A stretch of DNA of 64,000 bases from Zantedeschia hybrid cultivar (taxonomy: Eukaryota > Streptophyta > Magnoliopsida > Alismatales > Araceae). Shown here in pieces: positions 24,001 to 34,900 of this stretch; positions within the stretch are counted from its first letter, which is position 1, and every line of letters starts with the position of its first letter. The notes beneath the pieces were generated by a model that saw nothing but the letters and a program-made list of their open reading frames with translations, was not told where the DNA came from and ran no database searches. Both the position numbers and the translations under genes were made by a program. Location of the stretch: the NCBI GenBank assembly GCA_030544215.1, contig JARZZO010000011.1:6744001-6808000 (forward strand), given 5' to 3'.

Positions 24001-26421
24001 ATAGGTACTAAAGCCTGGATAAAGGCAGGTAAAAATCACACAAAAGGGCTTTAACTTCTATCTGTAAGAGTATATATATGACTTCTTAAGAATACATAAT
24101 ATAAGACATATGAGAACATATTATCATGAAGATTTACAAGGTATGCTATCCAAAGAATTACCGGGATGCATCTGTAAAGAACCCAGGTTATAAAAGCAAG
24201 AATGATAACAAAAAGTACACTAGAGGCACAGGTCCATTAAGAGAAAGTACCTGAAATTGTCAACAAGAACTATTAATTCGAAGGCCAGAAGTGGAATAAA
24301 GACAATCTTCAAATTCACAGCTGGGTCACCATGAACTGCATGGAAAAGCTTCATCAAAACAAATCAACTCTAAAGTATGCATGGATCACTTAAAAGAGGA
24401 TTAGGAAGTTAATGACATAAAAAGGCAAAATCATCACATACAAATCAATCACAGAGAATGTTTTGGGTCTTGAGTATGTACCGTAGAAACTTTCCAAGTA
24501 AATACAAAGGAGAAGCTCAAATGCAACCAGCAATGGTGTCGCAACAATCGCATGACAAGGTGCCCACTGCAAGAAAAAAGGAAATCCGAACCATAGAAGA
24601 AATAATTATGAATATGAAGAATTAAAAATATAGCAAAAAAATTCACCTAGGAAGAGGATAAGTTATTGAACCATACATGGCGGCCATGAGGTAATGATGG
24701 AGCAGGCAAGGAAAACCGGCCACGGGCAACAATAATATGAAATAGCCAAAGAGGGGAAAAAACTACCCTGCACATTAAATGTCGAACAAGAACGTTAGAA
24801 AGTAATCCATAATGCATTCATCATAAATGTGTATAATCTAAAATAAGTGAAGCAACAAGAAACACCTTGCATGATTAAATGCCAATCAAGCATCATTGGA
24901 GAGTAATCTAGTATAAGTTAAGGATATAAGACTATAGCAATATGCATTTCAGATTCACTGATGCTACGTCTCTGGATAGTAACAGAATGCAGATGGGCTT
25001 CAACATCAAGGGGACATCAATATAAAGCACCAAACCAACCCATAAGCATCTCATTAGTTTAGAAAGATTATGAGATACCAGGCTCCTCCATAACAAGATA
25101 GGCTAAGCCACACTGAAACAACTCACCACTCATGTCAATCCATGCCAAGCCGAGTCATCAACATCAATAAAGCCTTATCCCAATTATCTAGGGTCAACAA
25201 CATGAATCCTGCGTCCTGTCCCACCACTTGTAGTAAAAACCTAGGAAGGTCAAGTCATTTCTTACCACACCAAACCATCTAATTTTAGGCCATCCACGAA
25301 TTCTGCACCACTTGAATTTGATCACACTTCCTAACTAATGTCAAATTTGTGGTGCACATGACCAAACCATCTAATAGGATATATAGATGCAATTTTTGAG
25401 AATTTTCTCTTTCAAAATAAAAGCTGGAGAGAAAATGGGAAGTTAGACCTGTTTGCTGATCCTCTGTTAATTTCCCACAGGAAAAATAAAATAAATCATA
25501 TTCCTTCCTCCCTCCCTCCCTCCCCCTAACAAAGAGATACGATGATCTTAGTTCAATTATTTGAGACTCTTTTTTGGAAGGCAATTATTTGAGACTCTTT
25601 CCCAACAAGGACTTTCAGTAGAGACACATGTGAAGGGACTAACCTGTGCAACAAACCCTAACAACCTACTAAGCGCCTGCCGTTATTTACTACCAACAGC
25701 ACGGTGGATTAAGGGGATGGACTCATCAAGGTACATGTGACTGGAACCACCTTTGCATCCATACCAGTTCACCACAGCCCATTCTCACCTCCATTTTCCC
25801 CCGACAAAGATTTTGACTCATAAAAAAGCACGTTCGGCGAATGGCTTCCTTTTTTCTTTTTTTTTCTTGAAGTGGATAAATCCACGATTGCATTAAATGA
25901 AAAAGAGTAATACAAAAGAAATGGGGGATGTACAAGTATAAAAATCACCCTCCCTCAACCCCATTTACATACAAAATACCCCAAGATGGTGCACTCGACA
26001 CTCCTCCCTCACTGTGTGTCAATGAACAATTGAGAGAAAACCAATATACACAAATTCCAAACCTTTTTGTAAACCCAATTCAAGTCATCCCTCAAGAACA
26101 AGACCCTTCAAGGAGATCAACACCAAGCGCCTTCTCACAACAAATCCCCCCCGCCCCCACACGAAAACAACCAATAGCTAGCGCGACCCATCCGGCAACG
26201 CCAAACGGAATCCCCAAAACCTAAACCCAAACCACCGCCCGCCATTAGGAACACGAAAGCAAAACCATGATCCACGGGAAGAGAGAGAGAGAGAACTCAA
26301 CTCACCACCAGGAGCAAGCGGCCCGGTGGTCGACCTTGAGCGCGAGCAGGATCGTGAACGTGAGGAGCAGCGCGTGGGCGGAGACCGCCTGTGCGGCCTT
26401 GCCGACCCTCGACCAGCTCAT
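2758..26421 (-). CDS. Transmembrane Fragile-X-F-associated protein (TMEM185-like; RING E3 in plants), 5' eight exons, partial
   Basis: Exons on the minus strand are 26306-26421, 24677-24767, 24482-24566, 24251-24320, 23183-23252, 15268-15337, 3100-3145 and 2758-3007. All introns are GT-AG and all phases join, giving 266 codons. The protein starts MSWSRVGKAAQAVSAHALLL and continues with conserved blocks HWAPCHAIVATPLLVAFELL, MCRALMPGDEES, HFWVAISMVF, ALGWWDLFINYG, IAECFAFLVCTKWSNP and DIGGHVMKIP. At least six hydrophobic segments predict a multi-pass membrane protein. Plant homologues end in a RING finger and probably act as membrane-anchored ubiquitin ligases; that part lies beyond the left edge. 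The ATG at 26421 fits the family's N-terminus. Introns 5 (7.8 kb) and 6 (12.1 kb) are swollen by transposons. No stop or frameshift is seen, so the gene looks functional. Confidence 0.92.
3249..3253. repeat. Target-site duplication (left) of the LTR element
   Basis: The sequence acatg immediately precedes the left LTR and is repeated exactly at 14548-14552 after the right LTR. A 5 bp duplication is usual for LTR retrotransposons. Confidence 0.9.
3254..5162 (-). repeat. LTR (3' LTR in element sense)
   Basis: It begins tgtttgtttcgg and ends gggtccaaca on the plus strand, 1909 bp, matching 12602-14547 nearly throughout. Near 5039-5060 it carries a run of 22 G residues, followed by cggtgggcacccccaccgg and C-tracts, a strongly G-quadruplex-prone end. 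Confidence 0.92.
5041..7479. repeat. 1.2 kb tandem duplication spanning the LTR/internal junction
   Basis: Sequence from the G-tract near 5061 to about 6257 repeats at about 6280-7474 with a constant offset of 1217 bp and very few differences: one 5 bp insertion near 6250, a two-base C-tract difference and an a/g change near 6200/7417. The repeat carries the last ~100 bp of the LTR plus about 1.1 kb of internal sequence, so an LTR end recurs inside the element. Both junctions fall in G-rich text (tctctgg followed by G-tract or cgggac). No convincing protein is encoded in either copy. Confidence 0.92.
5167..5174 (-). promoter_or_regulatory. Probable polypurine tract of the LTR element
   Basis: On the minus strand, eight G residues followed by catt lie directly before the LTR start TGTTGGACCC. 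Position and strand fit the polypurine primer for plus-strand DNA synthesis. Confidence 0.5.
7480..7956. other. Internal noncoding part of the LTR element
   Basis: AT-rich sequence with a pyrimidine tract at 7905-7954 and repeated cgggttttcac phrases at about 7737-7820. No protein motif is seen. Confidence 0.5.
7957..8860. repeat. Tandem array of ~43 bp units inside the LTR element
   Basis: About 20 copies of a unit reading gtagggaactgagtcttccc, then tgagaaccgataaggaattatat. Units vary in length and in the second half (ctgagaaccg versus ctgtgcgccg). Each holds a short inverted pair (agggaa/ttccct). The array lies between gag and the 3' LTR in element sense. Confidence 0.95.
8900..9775. repeat. 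Second tandem array, ~37 bp units, inside the LTR element
   Basis: Over 20 diverged copies of a unit reading tttaaagcctcccgtaggcg, then aaatatgaattccggga. Its sequence is unrelated to the preceding 43 bp array. The last copies overlap the 3' end of the gag frame near 9689-9775. Confidence 0.95.
9689..12475 (-). pseudogene. gag polyprotein of the LTR element, six in-frame stops
   Basis: A single reading frame of 929 codons runs from the ATG at 12475 to 9689, broken only by stops. An in-frame TAA lies just upstream of the ATG. The N-terminal half is basic, with short repeats (xxMPRxGGxx near residues 180-205). A coiled-coil-like glutamine-rich stretch follows, then the retrotransposon gag domain: CPKFTKYDGEGST, YLMRFFSTSLTGTAFQWYA, ITELVTL and GRNESATDYIKKWQNFC. 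Downstream are LPEPKRPAEVG and PNYCMYHRM with a later histidine and DCYICK, the zinc-knuckle-like block of Ty3/gypsy Tat/Athila-type gags. The stops interrupt GST*EH, NS*EEM*KK, LK*GR, RM*GH and PL*PH. It would bind element RNA and form the particle; this copy cannot. Confidence 0.88.
12582..12599 (-). promoter_or_regulatory. Probable primer-binding site of the LTR element
   Basis: Three bases inside the 5' LTR (element sense) the minus strand reads TGGCACGTCCGGTGGGAC. A TGG start and this position are usual for tRNA primer-binding sites. I cannot name the tRNA with confidence. Confidence 0.6.
12602..14547 (-). repeat. LTR (5' LTR in element sense)
   Basis: It is 1946 bp with the same termini as the other LTR, followed by acatg at 14548-14552. 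Relative to its partner it has a 22 bp local duplication (gattccaagttatctg phrase near 12978-13025), a much shorter G-tract and a slightly different block at 14410-14480. Confidence 0.92.
15685..15721. mobile_element. 37 bp LINE-derived insertion
   Basis: A short gtggtaccatccact...poly-A tail is flanked by a 17 bp direct repeat, aacacttgtattctgct at 15668-15684 and aacatttgcattctgct at 15722-15738, with two transitions. This is what an extremely 5'-truncated LINE insertion would leave. Confidence 0.6.
16470..17000 (+). mobile_element. RTE-type LINE, 3' fragment
   Basis: Translation gives KLKGKFHR, then an AMLYDSECWAMK block, SVAEMRMF, KIRNEYIREKVGVVPI, KLREGRLRWFGHVRRR, GRGRPRLTWKRIV and a degenerate IHIAYPN end. 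These are successive blocks of the RTE reverse-transcriptase C-terminus. Several stops interrupt it. The element ends in a gttgagttgagttgag tail near 16985-17000. The 5' part is absent. Confidence 0.85.
17136..17171. repeat. (CT)n microsatellite
   Basis: About 18 CT units in the right inverted-repeat arm. Confidence 0.95.
17280..17913. mobile_element. Non-autonomous hAT-like element with GACTCGTA words
   Basis: The ends read CATGGTTTGCCGTATCG and, inverted, CAAGGTTCGCCGTATCG. The flanks are gctatggc (17272-17279) and gttgtggc (17914-17921), an 8 bp duplication with two transitions. The subterminal parts consist of gactcgta, cgactcgt and gtatcgta words, and the centre (17560-17800) is AT-rich. 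No transposase is encoded. Confidence 0.78.
17930..18290 (+). pseudogene. RING-H2 zinc-finger pseudogene fragment
   Basis: One frame reads HDDDDNGHHAVADATTGREA, then RICPICLEGYKDDGVCQ, a TAG stop, ARTHACSHQFHKPCIMDWY and a decayed ILCPSAEPQCP end. C-x2-C, C-x-H-x2-H-x2-C and a final cysteine follow the RING-H2 order of plant ATL-type ubiquitin ligases. The last C-x2-C pair is damaged. The stop replaces the position where tryptophan or glutamine is common. It sits on the plus strand inside intron 5 of the minus-strand gene, without introns of its own, so it is a captured or retroposed fragment. Confidence 0.65.
18382..18437. repeat. 28 bp tandem duplication
   Basis: ctcagattgtgggcacatcg plus gcaggtgg occurs twice in a row (18382-18409 and 18410-18437) without differences. 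Confidence 0.95.
18549..18572. repeat. (CT)n microsatellite
   Basis: Twelve CT units. Confidence 0.9.
19426..19648. mobile_element. Short non-autonomous hAT-like element with GGTATCGG/GTACCGG words
   Basis: 223 bp flanked by atttccaa (19418-19425) and atttccag (19649-19656), an 8 bp duplication with one difference. Both halves consist of ggtatcgg, ggtaccag and gtaccggta words around a small AT-rich centre. Terminal similarity is limited to GG...CAGTATYGG. Confidence 0.65.
20028..20604 (+). mobile_element. 5'-truncated L1-type LINE with 17 bp target-site duplication
   Basis: The flanks repeat AGGGTACTATCAAGCAA exactly at 20011-20027 and 20605-20621. Inside, 20032-20418 encodes the end of LINE ORF2: a zf-RVT segment (CAHFEEDQLHLFCKCG) and the family motif CPAMLWTIWCERNRRKF, ending in a natural stop. 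A 3' UTR and 13 A residues follow. The copy is 577 bp, so nearly all of ORF2 is missing. Confidence 0.88.
20633..21850. mobile_element. hAT-like element with GCCTAGGCG words, with a second element nested inside
   Basis: The start (tagttatcaaaggtgatcgc) matches one end of the 1064-1617 element, and 21480-21740 matches its interior in opposite orientation. At about 20685-21435 a second element interrupts it, with ends reading cattgttttcaaggcg and, inverted, caatgttgtcaaggcg, candidate duplication gtgacgaa/gcgacgat. The nested element contains a (CT)n tract at 20968-21011. The outer right end decays near 21830-21855 and I find no clear outer duplication. Confidence 0.6.
22241..22457. repeat. Diverged tandem duplication (~139 bp period)
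   Basis: caagggcacgcgtttggggg...ctgatacttgatcagacagtcat (22248-22315) recurs as caagggtgcccatttcgggg...tgatatttgattggatagtcat (22386-22452) with many substitutions. It lies in intron 5. Confidence 0.6.
22458..23182. other. Intron 5 sequence without recognised gene
   Basis: AT-rich. No coding exon or clear element is seen. A short cagatacggataaatatc phrase near 22536 resembles ends of word-type repeats elsewhere in the window. Confidence 0.4.
23405..23568 (+). mobile_element. Possible LINE 3' end with poly-A
   Basis: A stretch in intron 4 ends in ttaataaatatgtgacatca and a 12-base A-run. The shape fits a retroposon tail, but no coding part or duplication was found. Confidence 0.3.
25135..25375 (-). 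mobile_element. Degenerate RTE LINE tail
   Basis: Read on the minus strand, 25140-25290 carries RWFGVV-like text and a 3' end (gaccctagataattgggata plus aggctt) that parallels the canonical RTE tails at 635 and 16985. Heavily mutated; it lies in intron 1. Confidence 0.55.
25845..26200 (-). mobile_element. Possible LINE 3' end (poly-A on minus strand)
   Basis: A T-rich run at 25849-25867 follows (on the minus strand) tattactctttttcatttaa and tgcaatcgtggatttatcc, a layout typical of plant L1 3' ends. No coding domain could be assigned. Confidence 0.35.
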
Positions 26422-28880
26422 CGCCCTCCTCCGCCCGGCACCGTTCATCCCCGCCGCCACAACAATCCCCCCCCCAATCTACCCACCCCCTTCCCTCCCC
26501 ACCCACACACAAAAGTCCCTTCTCTTCCCCGGCCCCCCACTTCCTCACCCCCCCCGGTGGCCGAGGGCCCAAGCGGCGGCCACCATCGCCGTTCCCCTGC
26601 TCCCGCTACCAGCCTTCGCTGCTCGTACCACTCCGGAACCTTGCTTAGCACAGCAAAGAAGAGACCTTTTTTTTCTCCGCTCTTTCTTTTATTCCGCTGC
26701 GTTCGCTTGCTACGCTCTCTTGATAAGGAGATTGTTCTTCTCTCTAGTCTCCATCTCTGTCTCTCGCTTTCTTCGCAAAGTTTGGCTTGATGCCGGTAAA
26801 CAACCCAAGCCGTCCGATCTCGGACAAGGTAAATGAGCGGGGTGGCGTTCTGATGCACCCGGGGTGCGAGTTAAGGTGCTGTCGAGCCACCCTACGTGGA
26901 CCGCACTAACGCCTGTGAGTGAGGATGCAAATGGAAACCGATAAACCAATTAGTCGACCGATCATTAATTTACATGATATAGTTGAAGAGATACCGGATA
27001 TTTTTTTTTTTTTTATCAAATTTATATGATATACTAAGATCTATTCATTCGACCGTTTGTTAATTTATAGAATAATAAATGGATAATATGTTTAAAGTGA
27101 TAACTTAATGGATACAATCATATACCTATTTTGCATTTGTAGCCCCTTCAAGCAAAAAAAATTGTGGGAGTGCCCTCGGTAGAATTCTTAAAATCCTGAT
27201 GCTTGGATGGAAGTGTCATCATTCTTCTACCTGGCTCCTTCCATCTCCTACCTTCCTTCCTTCTTACTCGAGCAAAGCTGGAGCCTAATTTGCCGCAGTT
27301 GTAAGTGTATTTGATTTTATTTCTTAATATATAAAGGTTCGTTATGTTAGATTTTATAGGATTTTTTTTGGTAAATAGTTTCTTATAGAATCTCATATAT
27401 GCCAAAACTCCAATGTTGTGTACATATAGATGTAAAAAATTTCATAACTTTTCTTCTTATTCTAAGATCAATCTTAATTTGTCCGTGACATAAGTGATGC
27501 TAGATTTGACCGTAGGGGATTCTCTGCATGTTTTGCATATCTAACATTTATGAAAGGGTTGTTTGCTAAAAATTCGTTTTTGGAGTATAAAAGGGATTTT
27601 TGATACTTATGTAAACATAATGAATTTAAAATAAATTCTTGTATCATGTGTATTGTGATACTAATCCTTATAAACTTAATTTAGTAATAAATCCTTCTAA
27701 TTAATAATCATTTTAAAGAAACAAATATTTATAAAATATTCCTCCAACCATGTTAAAATATACGGAAATATTTGAAATTACTCTAAAAATAAAATGTCGA
27801 ATCCTAATGACCTAAATGAGTCTAGCCTAATAATAACTCTTAATTTTTTAGTTTTTTTTATAGTCCAATTTGAGATCGGGTTTATGGATACATCCGGCAT
27901 TTTTGGGACAACCTAAAAAAAAAATAAAAAATTTTGGTTGTACTAGTGGCCGGTGTAGTACCTATTACTAGTGCAACACTGACTACCGGTGTAGCAAGTA
28001 AAATTCAAAATTTTAAACAATAGTATATATGACTTTTTCAAAGTAAGTTAAACTTAGCCTCATGTTTAACTACATATATTAAAGTCAAGAAAAACGGACG
28101 AAGGCAAATGGCATAGATTAAAGACTACAAATGTTAAATATATAAGGACTAATGTCAAAATATACAAGATACAAAATTTATTTCGAGTTCACTATGTTTA
28201 TAAAGATTGATATTAAAAAAATATAATAAAATATATATATATTTATGCAAAAAAAAAAAACTAACGTGGAAACTGACCCAACCGACTCACCTAATCCCGC
28301 ACGTTAACATGAACCTACCAAACAGAATAAAATTAATTTCCAAGTAATCTACGGGGTCAACTAATGGACTAGTCAACTATTAAGTGCGCCACGACCCACG
28401 GTGGAGGGAGGACCTAACAACTAAAGGACCAAGCCACCACCGGCCCACAGGCTGGATGGTAAAGAATAATTTCTTCAAATTAGAGGTTTCGAATTTGGAG
28501 ACGTGTGTAAAAACATCTTTTCTTGGGACGTGTGGGGTGCATAAAATGACATAATAAGATATAAAATTTATCTGCATAAACAAAAGTATCACTATGTGCA
28601 TTTATCTTCAAATTTTAAAAAAAATATTGAGTATCGTAAAATTTAAAGTCTACTTACTAAGACATGGATCAACTTACGAAGCTTAAACAATAAAGGAAAG
28701 AAAGGAACCAGATCGTCCTGGGGATATCAAAATAAAGGAACCAAATCGTCCTTTAGTAATATCAAAATCGAGGGAGGGGTTTAAAAGGTGGGCAACCCTC
28801 GACGAAGAAGAGACCAAGGGATCCGGGGACGTTGCCAAAAGTCAGGCGCGCCGGCTCTCGGACCAGTACAAAGATACCTT
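26422..28880. other. 5' flank of the Fragile-X-F gene and intergenic DNA
   Basis: 26422-26640 is C-rich on the plus strand and probably holds the 5' UTR and promoter; several overlapping open frames here are antisense composition artefacts. 27590-27700 and 28130-28235 share an inverted motif (tttataaacatagtgaa with tttttgtatc), possibly the ends of a ~640 bp element. No gene is recognised. Confidence 0.45.
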
Positions 28881-29345
<465 letters not shown>

Positions 29346-30560
29346 TATATATATATCATTTAGTTTGAGTAGTAACTGTAATATAATGCTTACTTTAAAA
29401 CATGTAAAATATATCTATATACGTACGTACACTTTTATAAACTGACGTACTTGTATGTGTTCCTGACTTGCACATAGTATTATAAATACTAACGACCACA
29501 TCTTCAAAAAGATTATAATTATATCCTCTTATCAAAAATATCGTATATTCTATAGGAATTCACAGCATTCTAACTAGAAGAGTACAATTAATTGCAATTT
29601 TTTTGAAGATGTCGAAGTATTTATAATAATATGTGGAAGTCGAGAATATATATATAAATAAATAAATTTACAAGGATATATATTAAAAAAATTGAAACCT
29701 AATCATACCATCACTGTAAACCATGCCGTCCTTTCATTAGCTAACTCTGGTTAACAATATTTTTAACACATTTACAAGAAGCTTTTAACTCTTTAATCTA
29801 CTTAGAGATGCTAGCTACCACTAGAAATCATGTAATGAAAAAAGTGCACGGCTATTGATGAATAATCATATGCTAGCATTCCTCTTTTAATGTTTGACAT
29901 TTTCTAAAGTGAGAACAAGAGCTGATGAATCATCCCATGGCCTCTTTTTTTTTTTTGTCTATTTATATTGATGTATTACACACCTACTAACCCATCTCGA
30001 ACAAGATAGTTGGTTTCCTCTCTTGACCTTTCTGGGAAGGTCTCGGATTCAAGTCAATCGAGAGTCTAAAAATTCTACATGTCATTTCACTTTAATGCGC
30101 TGGAGGATTATTTCTCCTTGTCCGTAGGGTTATTTCTTTGAAGATTGACTTGAGCTCAAAATTATATATTACACAAAATCGATCTCGCTCGTCTCACAAC
30201 CGAATCGGAGATACGCACCAAACAAGAACAAACAAACTACGAAGAGAGGTAGAGAGAAGAAGAGAGAGAGAAAGAGACAACACAACGATTTATGTGGTTT
30301 GGCAAATGCCTACGTCCACGGAGCCCGACTCCACCACCTTGCACTAATCTTCTCGAAAATGTGCACAAGAACATGGTCCTAGAAGGAACTACCATTCGCC
30401 CTCTGTTATTTCTAATCCTATGGCATGTTTCTCCGAAGTTGCAATATATAACTGTTGCTGCTAACTAAGATGCCCTCTAAATTTAATCCACAACTTAGCA
30501 TTATCACCTAGGTGGAATTATAAGTGTAGCACGGAATTATCTCCCTTTAAGAGAAAAATA
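29346..30560. other. Intergenic AT-rich DNA
   Basis: No gene is recognised. Text at 30005-30060 (tagttggtttcc...ggtctcggattcaagtc) loosely recalls tRNA A- and B-box motifs, but too weakly to call. Confidence 0.4.
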
Positions 30561-30569
30561 TCAAACTTT

Positions 30570-30645
30570 GGCTAAAATTTGAACTCTAATATCTTATATA
30601 AGTAAGTTTACATACCCAACCAACTGAGCCACCCTTTCAATAAAA
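30570..30645 (-). repeat. tRNA-derived SINE-like segment
   Basis: On the minus strand ggtggctcagttggttgggt resembles an RNA polymerase III A box and gagttcaaatttta a degraded B box about 40 bases on. This is the arrangement of a SINE head; no tail or duplication was identified. Confidence 0.3.
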
Positions 30646-31333
30646 AGGCCTAACAAATTAACATGTGTCTTGCATGTCTGGATAAGAACAAGAGAATAAA
30701 AAAATAGGTGTGTTTCTAGTTTTTTATCTCTATGATATCTTATTTCTTAATAAGTCTTTTTATTTTCACTATTAGTTTGCAACTCCTCAAAGCCTTGAAT
30801 CAGTTGATAAACACTCAAGAAAATCAAAAAATCCCTAAATATTAATGAAAAAATCTCCTTGACAAAGATCTTTTCCAAATTGAAGTTAGATTCCAATAGT
30901 TTTTACTAAATAGAGAGATTACAGGGAGTTTCTTTATATTTATTGGGACTTTATTTTTATTTATAGGGAGTTTCCAAAAATTGAAAGGATTAGGGGTAGT
31001 AAAAACATTAAAAATCCTAAATAATACCCAGAAACCGATGTCGATCATTTACATCCTATTCATGAGGACAATGAAAATTCTTGTGAGAGACTTATAAATG
31101 TATAAGAGATAAGAAAGTAAGTTGTTTAAAATAGGGTAATAGGAGAACAATGATATTTTAATGGGGTTCAGCTCCCATCTTCATGTTGTAGAGAAATGGA
31201 TAGCATTAATAGGGTGTTTGTTTATGCTTTTTTTTGTGCAGTTTTCTCTCTCAAGCATATTTTGAAAGAAAATGGCACCTCTCACGTGTTTGGAAATACC
31301 AAAAGAAAGAAGTTTGCCCTTTGCTACTCTTTT

Positions 31334-31396
<63 letters not shown>
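31334..31396. repeat. Palindromic microsatellite (CT)n(TA)n(GA)n
   Basis: About nine CT units, eleven TA units and nine to ten GA units form a near-perfect 63 bp palindrome. Confidence 0.95.
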
Positions 31397-31797
31397 GTTC
31401 TTGGTGCAGTAGATCCCCCATCATCAACCTCGTTAGATTAGTCAGCACCTACCATCATGATCCAAGGCACCCTGGATCTCCATTGGACTTCCAGAGGTTG
31501 CATTTCCGCTCCATCATTATTTCCTCCCTCCATGCTTAACATTGTTCACAACATGCCTCATCTCTTCAGATGCAATTGCCGTCCCCTCAAAAGCTTCCTA
31601 CAAACAGAACCCAACCGTTAGATCCTCTTCTGCTAGCAGTGGTGACTACAGATCCTCCTCTGCTCAATGTTGCTGCAATAGCTTCCATCTTGTCAGCTGA
31701 TGGTGGTGGTGAGATGATGATGGACCTCAGCATTGACAGAGATTCCTCCCATGCTACTTAGTGCCAAGCCTTCTCTTGCTTACAGAGCTGTTCCCTA

Positions 31798-31930
31798 TGT
31801 TTGGATCCAAGTCTAGCATTACTGAGAGGAGAGAACCCAGGCATTTGCTAAATCTTGAGATCATGTGAAGCTTTTTTTGTAATATTTGACTTCCTTCTCT
31901 TTTCAATACTGTTGGACTTCGATCCAGACA
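31798..31930. mobile_element. Fold-back MITE, ~133 bp
   Basis: The left end tgtttggatccaagtctagc and the inverted right end tgtctggatcgaagtccaac continue in parallel for about 38 bp. One end also occurs at 53145-53185. No coding capacity and no clear duplication. Confidence 0.6.
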
Positions 31931-34900
31931 TTTACTGAAAGGATCTCCTCTCTTCTTCTAACGTCTATCAAAAGATGTACAAATTAAACAATATCACAAT
32001 TCTTGCCGTATAAGACAAAAGATGGAATATAACTTTTCAAGTTTGAGAATAAAATTTTAAATGAAATAGTTGTAAAAGAAGAGATAAACCTTGGAAAGAA
32101 AATGCTTCCAAACACTTTATAACGCTCTGAAGCGAAGACAAAAATTTTCATTAAAATGGTGGCTACGAACCATCATTTCCCACTTGTTTTGAAATACATC
32201 GAACAAAATGACGATTTGATATTTCAACTTCAGAAATTCTAAGCCGTTAGTTACTCAATAGGAATTAACATGTGGACATTACCAAAAAAAATTGTCAACT
32301 TGATTCGACTTGTATTAGTAGACAATAATGGGTACGATTATCAATTTTTTAAGGACCCTTTTTTATAATTGAACGAGTTACGGTAATAGCGATGCAAACC
32401 GTTCGAATTCGGTGAAGATCTTAGGCAGATGCACGACCATATCCGTTAAGTTATCAGTTTTAAAATATTATCCGCTAATTATCCTATAAACTAATAATCG
32501 ATTGGATAATCAGATCTTAGTGTATCATATGTATCAAGTCTGAAAATTTTTATATCCATTACCTTATCCACCACGCTAACGAACCATCAAATAATCGGAC
32601 TATGGTTACCATTTGCTTCTCTATATGGTAGAATGGTTTATATCAGATGAGTTACTCTAAATTAATGAGTTTAGGTTTAATAAATATGATCTTATTCTAG
32701 TTAGAATTAAAAAAAAAATCATGCAAAATAACCTAAAAAATACAATAAACAAACACGGGTAAAAATCAATTTGTATTCTTCTTAGAACTTAGGATAATTA
32801 ATATGAGTTTATTAGCTAAATAGATATTCATGTTTATTCTAGAATAACTCAATCCCAGTTGAATGTTGCTTCTCCACAATCAAAGTAACTATACCCCAAA
32901 TAATCCAAATAATGTATCCTAATTTAGGGCGTGTTTATGGGAAACATTTTCTCAACTAACTTTCACATGCCTTGTAAATGCGAGTAAAAATTAGTTGATA
33001 AAATATTTTTCATATTCTCGAAATATTCATTTTTTTTTTCGGGATGTATTTCCCTACCCCTCTCTATGGGGAAAATTTTCTACGAAAAATATTTACCGCT
33101 CTCTCTCTACATCATATTCTCATGTCGCATTCTCTTCATATTTTCAATTTTTTCATTAGATTCGCAAATATGTGTTTTGTTTTACAGGAAAATATTTTCC
33201 GTGATTTTTTACTCTCCAATAAATACTTCCCGTAATTCTTTACTATTCCATTGTACCCTAAAAATGTTGGATCTGCCGATAGAGAAGCCAACCAATAGTA
33301 ACATATACATATATACTATGAAGAGTCCCACAGGCTTGCTGAAGGCTCTGTCGCTGTCCGATCTCTTAGATCGGATGGAAGCTAAGTCATGCAGCAATTT
33401 TTTTTTTTACTTTTTTAATTTACTGAGTTGGGGGAGATTCCCATGTTGACATTAAAAAAATTCAACAAAAAAAGGACCGTGCACTTGCGTGATTTGAGCC
33501 TGTCAACCTTGTGCTGCCTGTGGTGCAGTGACGCGCAATGCAGCAAGCCTTTCTCTACTATGAATTGACTTAGATCGATCACAAGGTGCTCAAAAGTAGA
33601 ATCTAAATAAAAAGTTCCTTTGGCCATTACTGATCCAAAAGTGTAAGTTCCATTTCATACAAAGATTCAAATCAATTGGAAACTAGCTCACTATATAAGG
33701 AGAAAAGACTATAAAAAAACTACATTATGCTATAAACATGTTCTTCAAGAATTGGTTAATATATGTTAGGTGATTATTTTTTTAGTCAGAAGTATTTATA
33801 AAGTCTCTCAAGCAATTATGAGCATTTAAACTAATGTTTTTTCTTAAATTGAAGATTTTTCCACATCACTGCGACAACTTCACCTTCTTCAGATAATTAT
33901 TATGAGCTCTTAGGTCTCACAGCAGAGAAGAATAATCTCCTCACAAGATCTTGCACTTGCTGGAAGCACTCGTACATAAAGTTTGACAAATTTGTAGGGC
34001 AAATCTCTCATCATGTATAATCACAAAACTTGAGATTTGCACCCAAAACCTTCCTTAAGAAAGGAGGGCAAATGTTGTTAATCACTAGGCTTTTTAGAAT
34101 GTTAGGTGAATATGAAGGGAGAAAAATGCCCTCGATTATTAATGCTAACTTTCTTCGAAAATAAATAAATACAAATAGACATATTTTCTTAGCAACCTTG
34201 GCTTAACTAACAAACCGGAAAAACATGGACATAGCCACCCAAATCAACATGCAATAATGATGTATATGTAATAGCAATAGTAAACTTACTATTTTATTTT
34301 TTCACAAAGCCCCATGATAGAAACTCATTATCGCCTAAATAAACATACTTTTCTTTTTGGTCTGTTAACCCAATACACTGCACCTTTGTGTCGGTCTTCA
34401 TAGCTAATCTTTTACATATATAGCCAAAGTCAAGGATGCTATTATATTATATTTTTCATTCCTCCCTTTTTCCATGCTCAATGAGAGCCCTTTGACAGTT
34501 TGAGAGAAGAACTCTCATTAAATGCACGTAATAATTGTAAAAATACTTATATCAAAAATGATTTTATAATAATTACAAAGATATGTGTATCAAAAGCAAT
34601 TTTACCAACAATTACTTGATCAAGTGATCGAATGAGATAAGTGATGGAAAAAAAATGGTAAAGATGTTGACAATATCAATAGATTATTTGATGATTCAGA
34701 AGCTTCAGATAACTAAAAGATACACCTACTAGTCATCTTCGGATACAGAACTTGGCATCTATATATTATGACCCATTTTTTTGAAGAATCAGTGCGTATA
34801 GTAAATTTTATATTGTACAAAAAAAGGACACTATATTAAGATCTAAAGAAATTTTATTCCTTGTGTGAAATGATGTGGTTTGTGCCCTCGTTTGTCCCCT

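Noticed and set aside
26267..26836. Long proline-rich open frames on the plus strand
   Set aside because: They lie opposite exon 1 and the 5' UTR of the Fragile-X-F gene and result from C-rich composition; no domain is recognisable.
30005..30060. Possible tRNA-like segment on the plus strand
   Set aside because: The A- and B-box matches are weak and the sequence does not fold into a cloverleaf by eye; I found no intact tRNA gene in the window.
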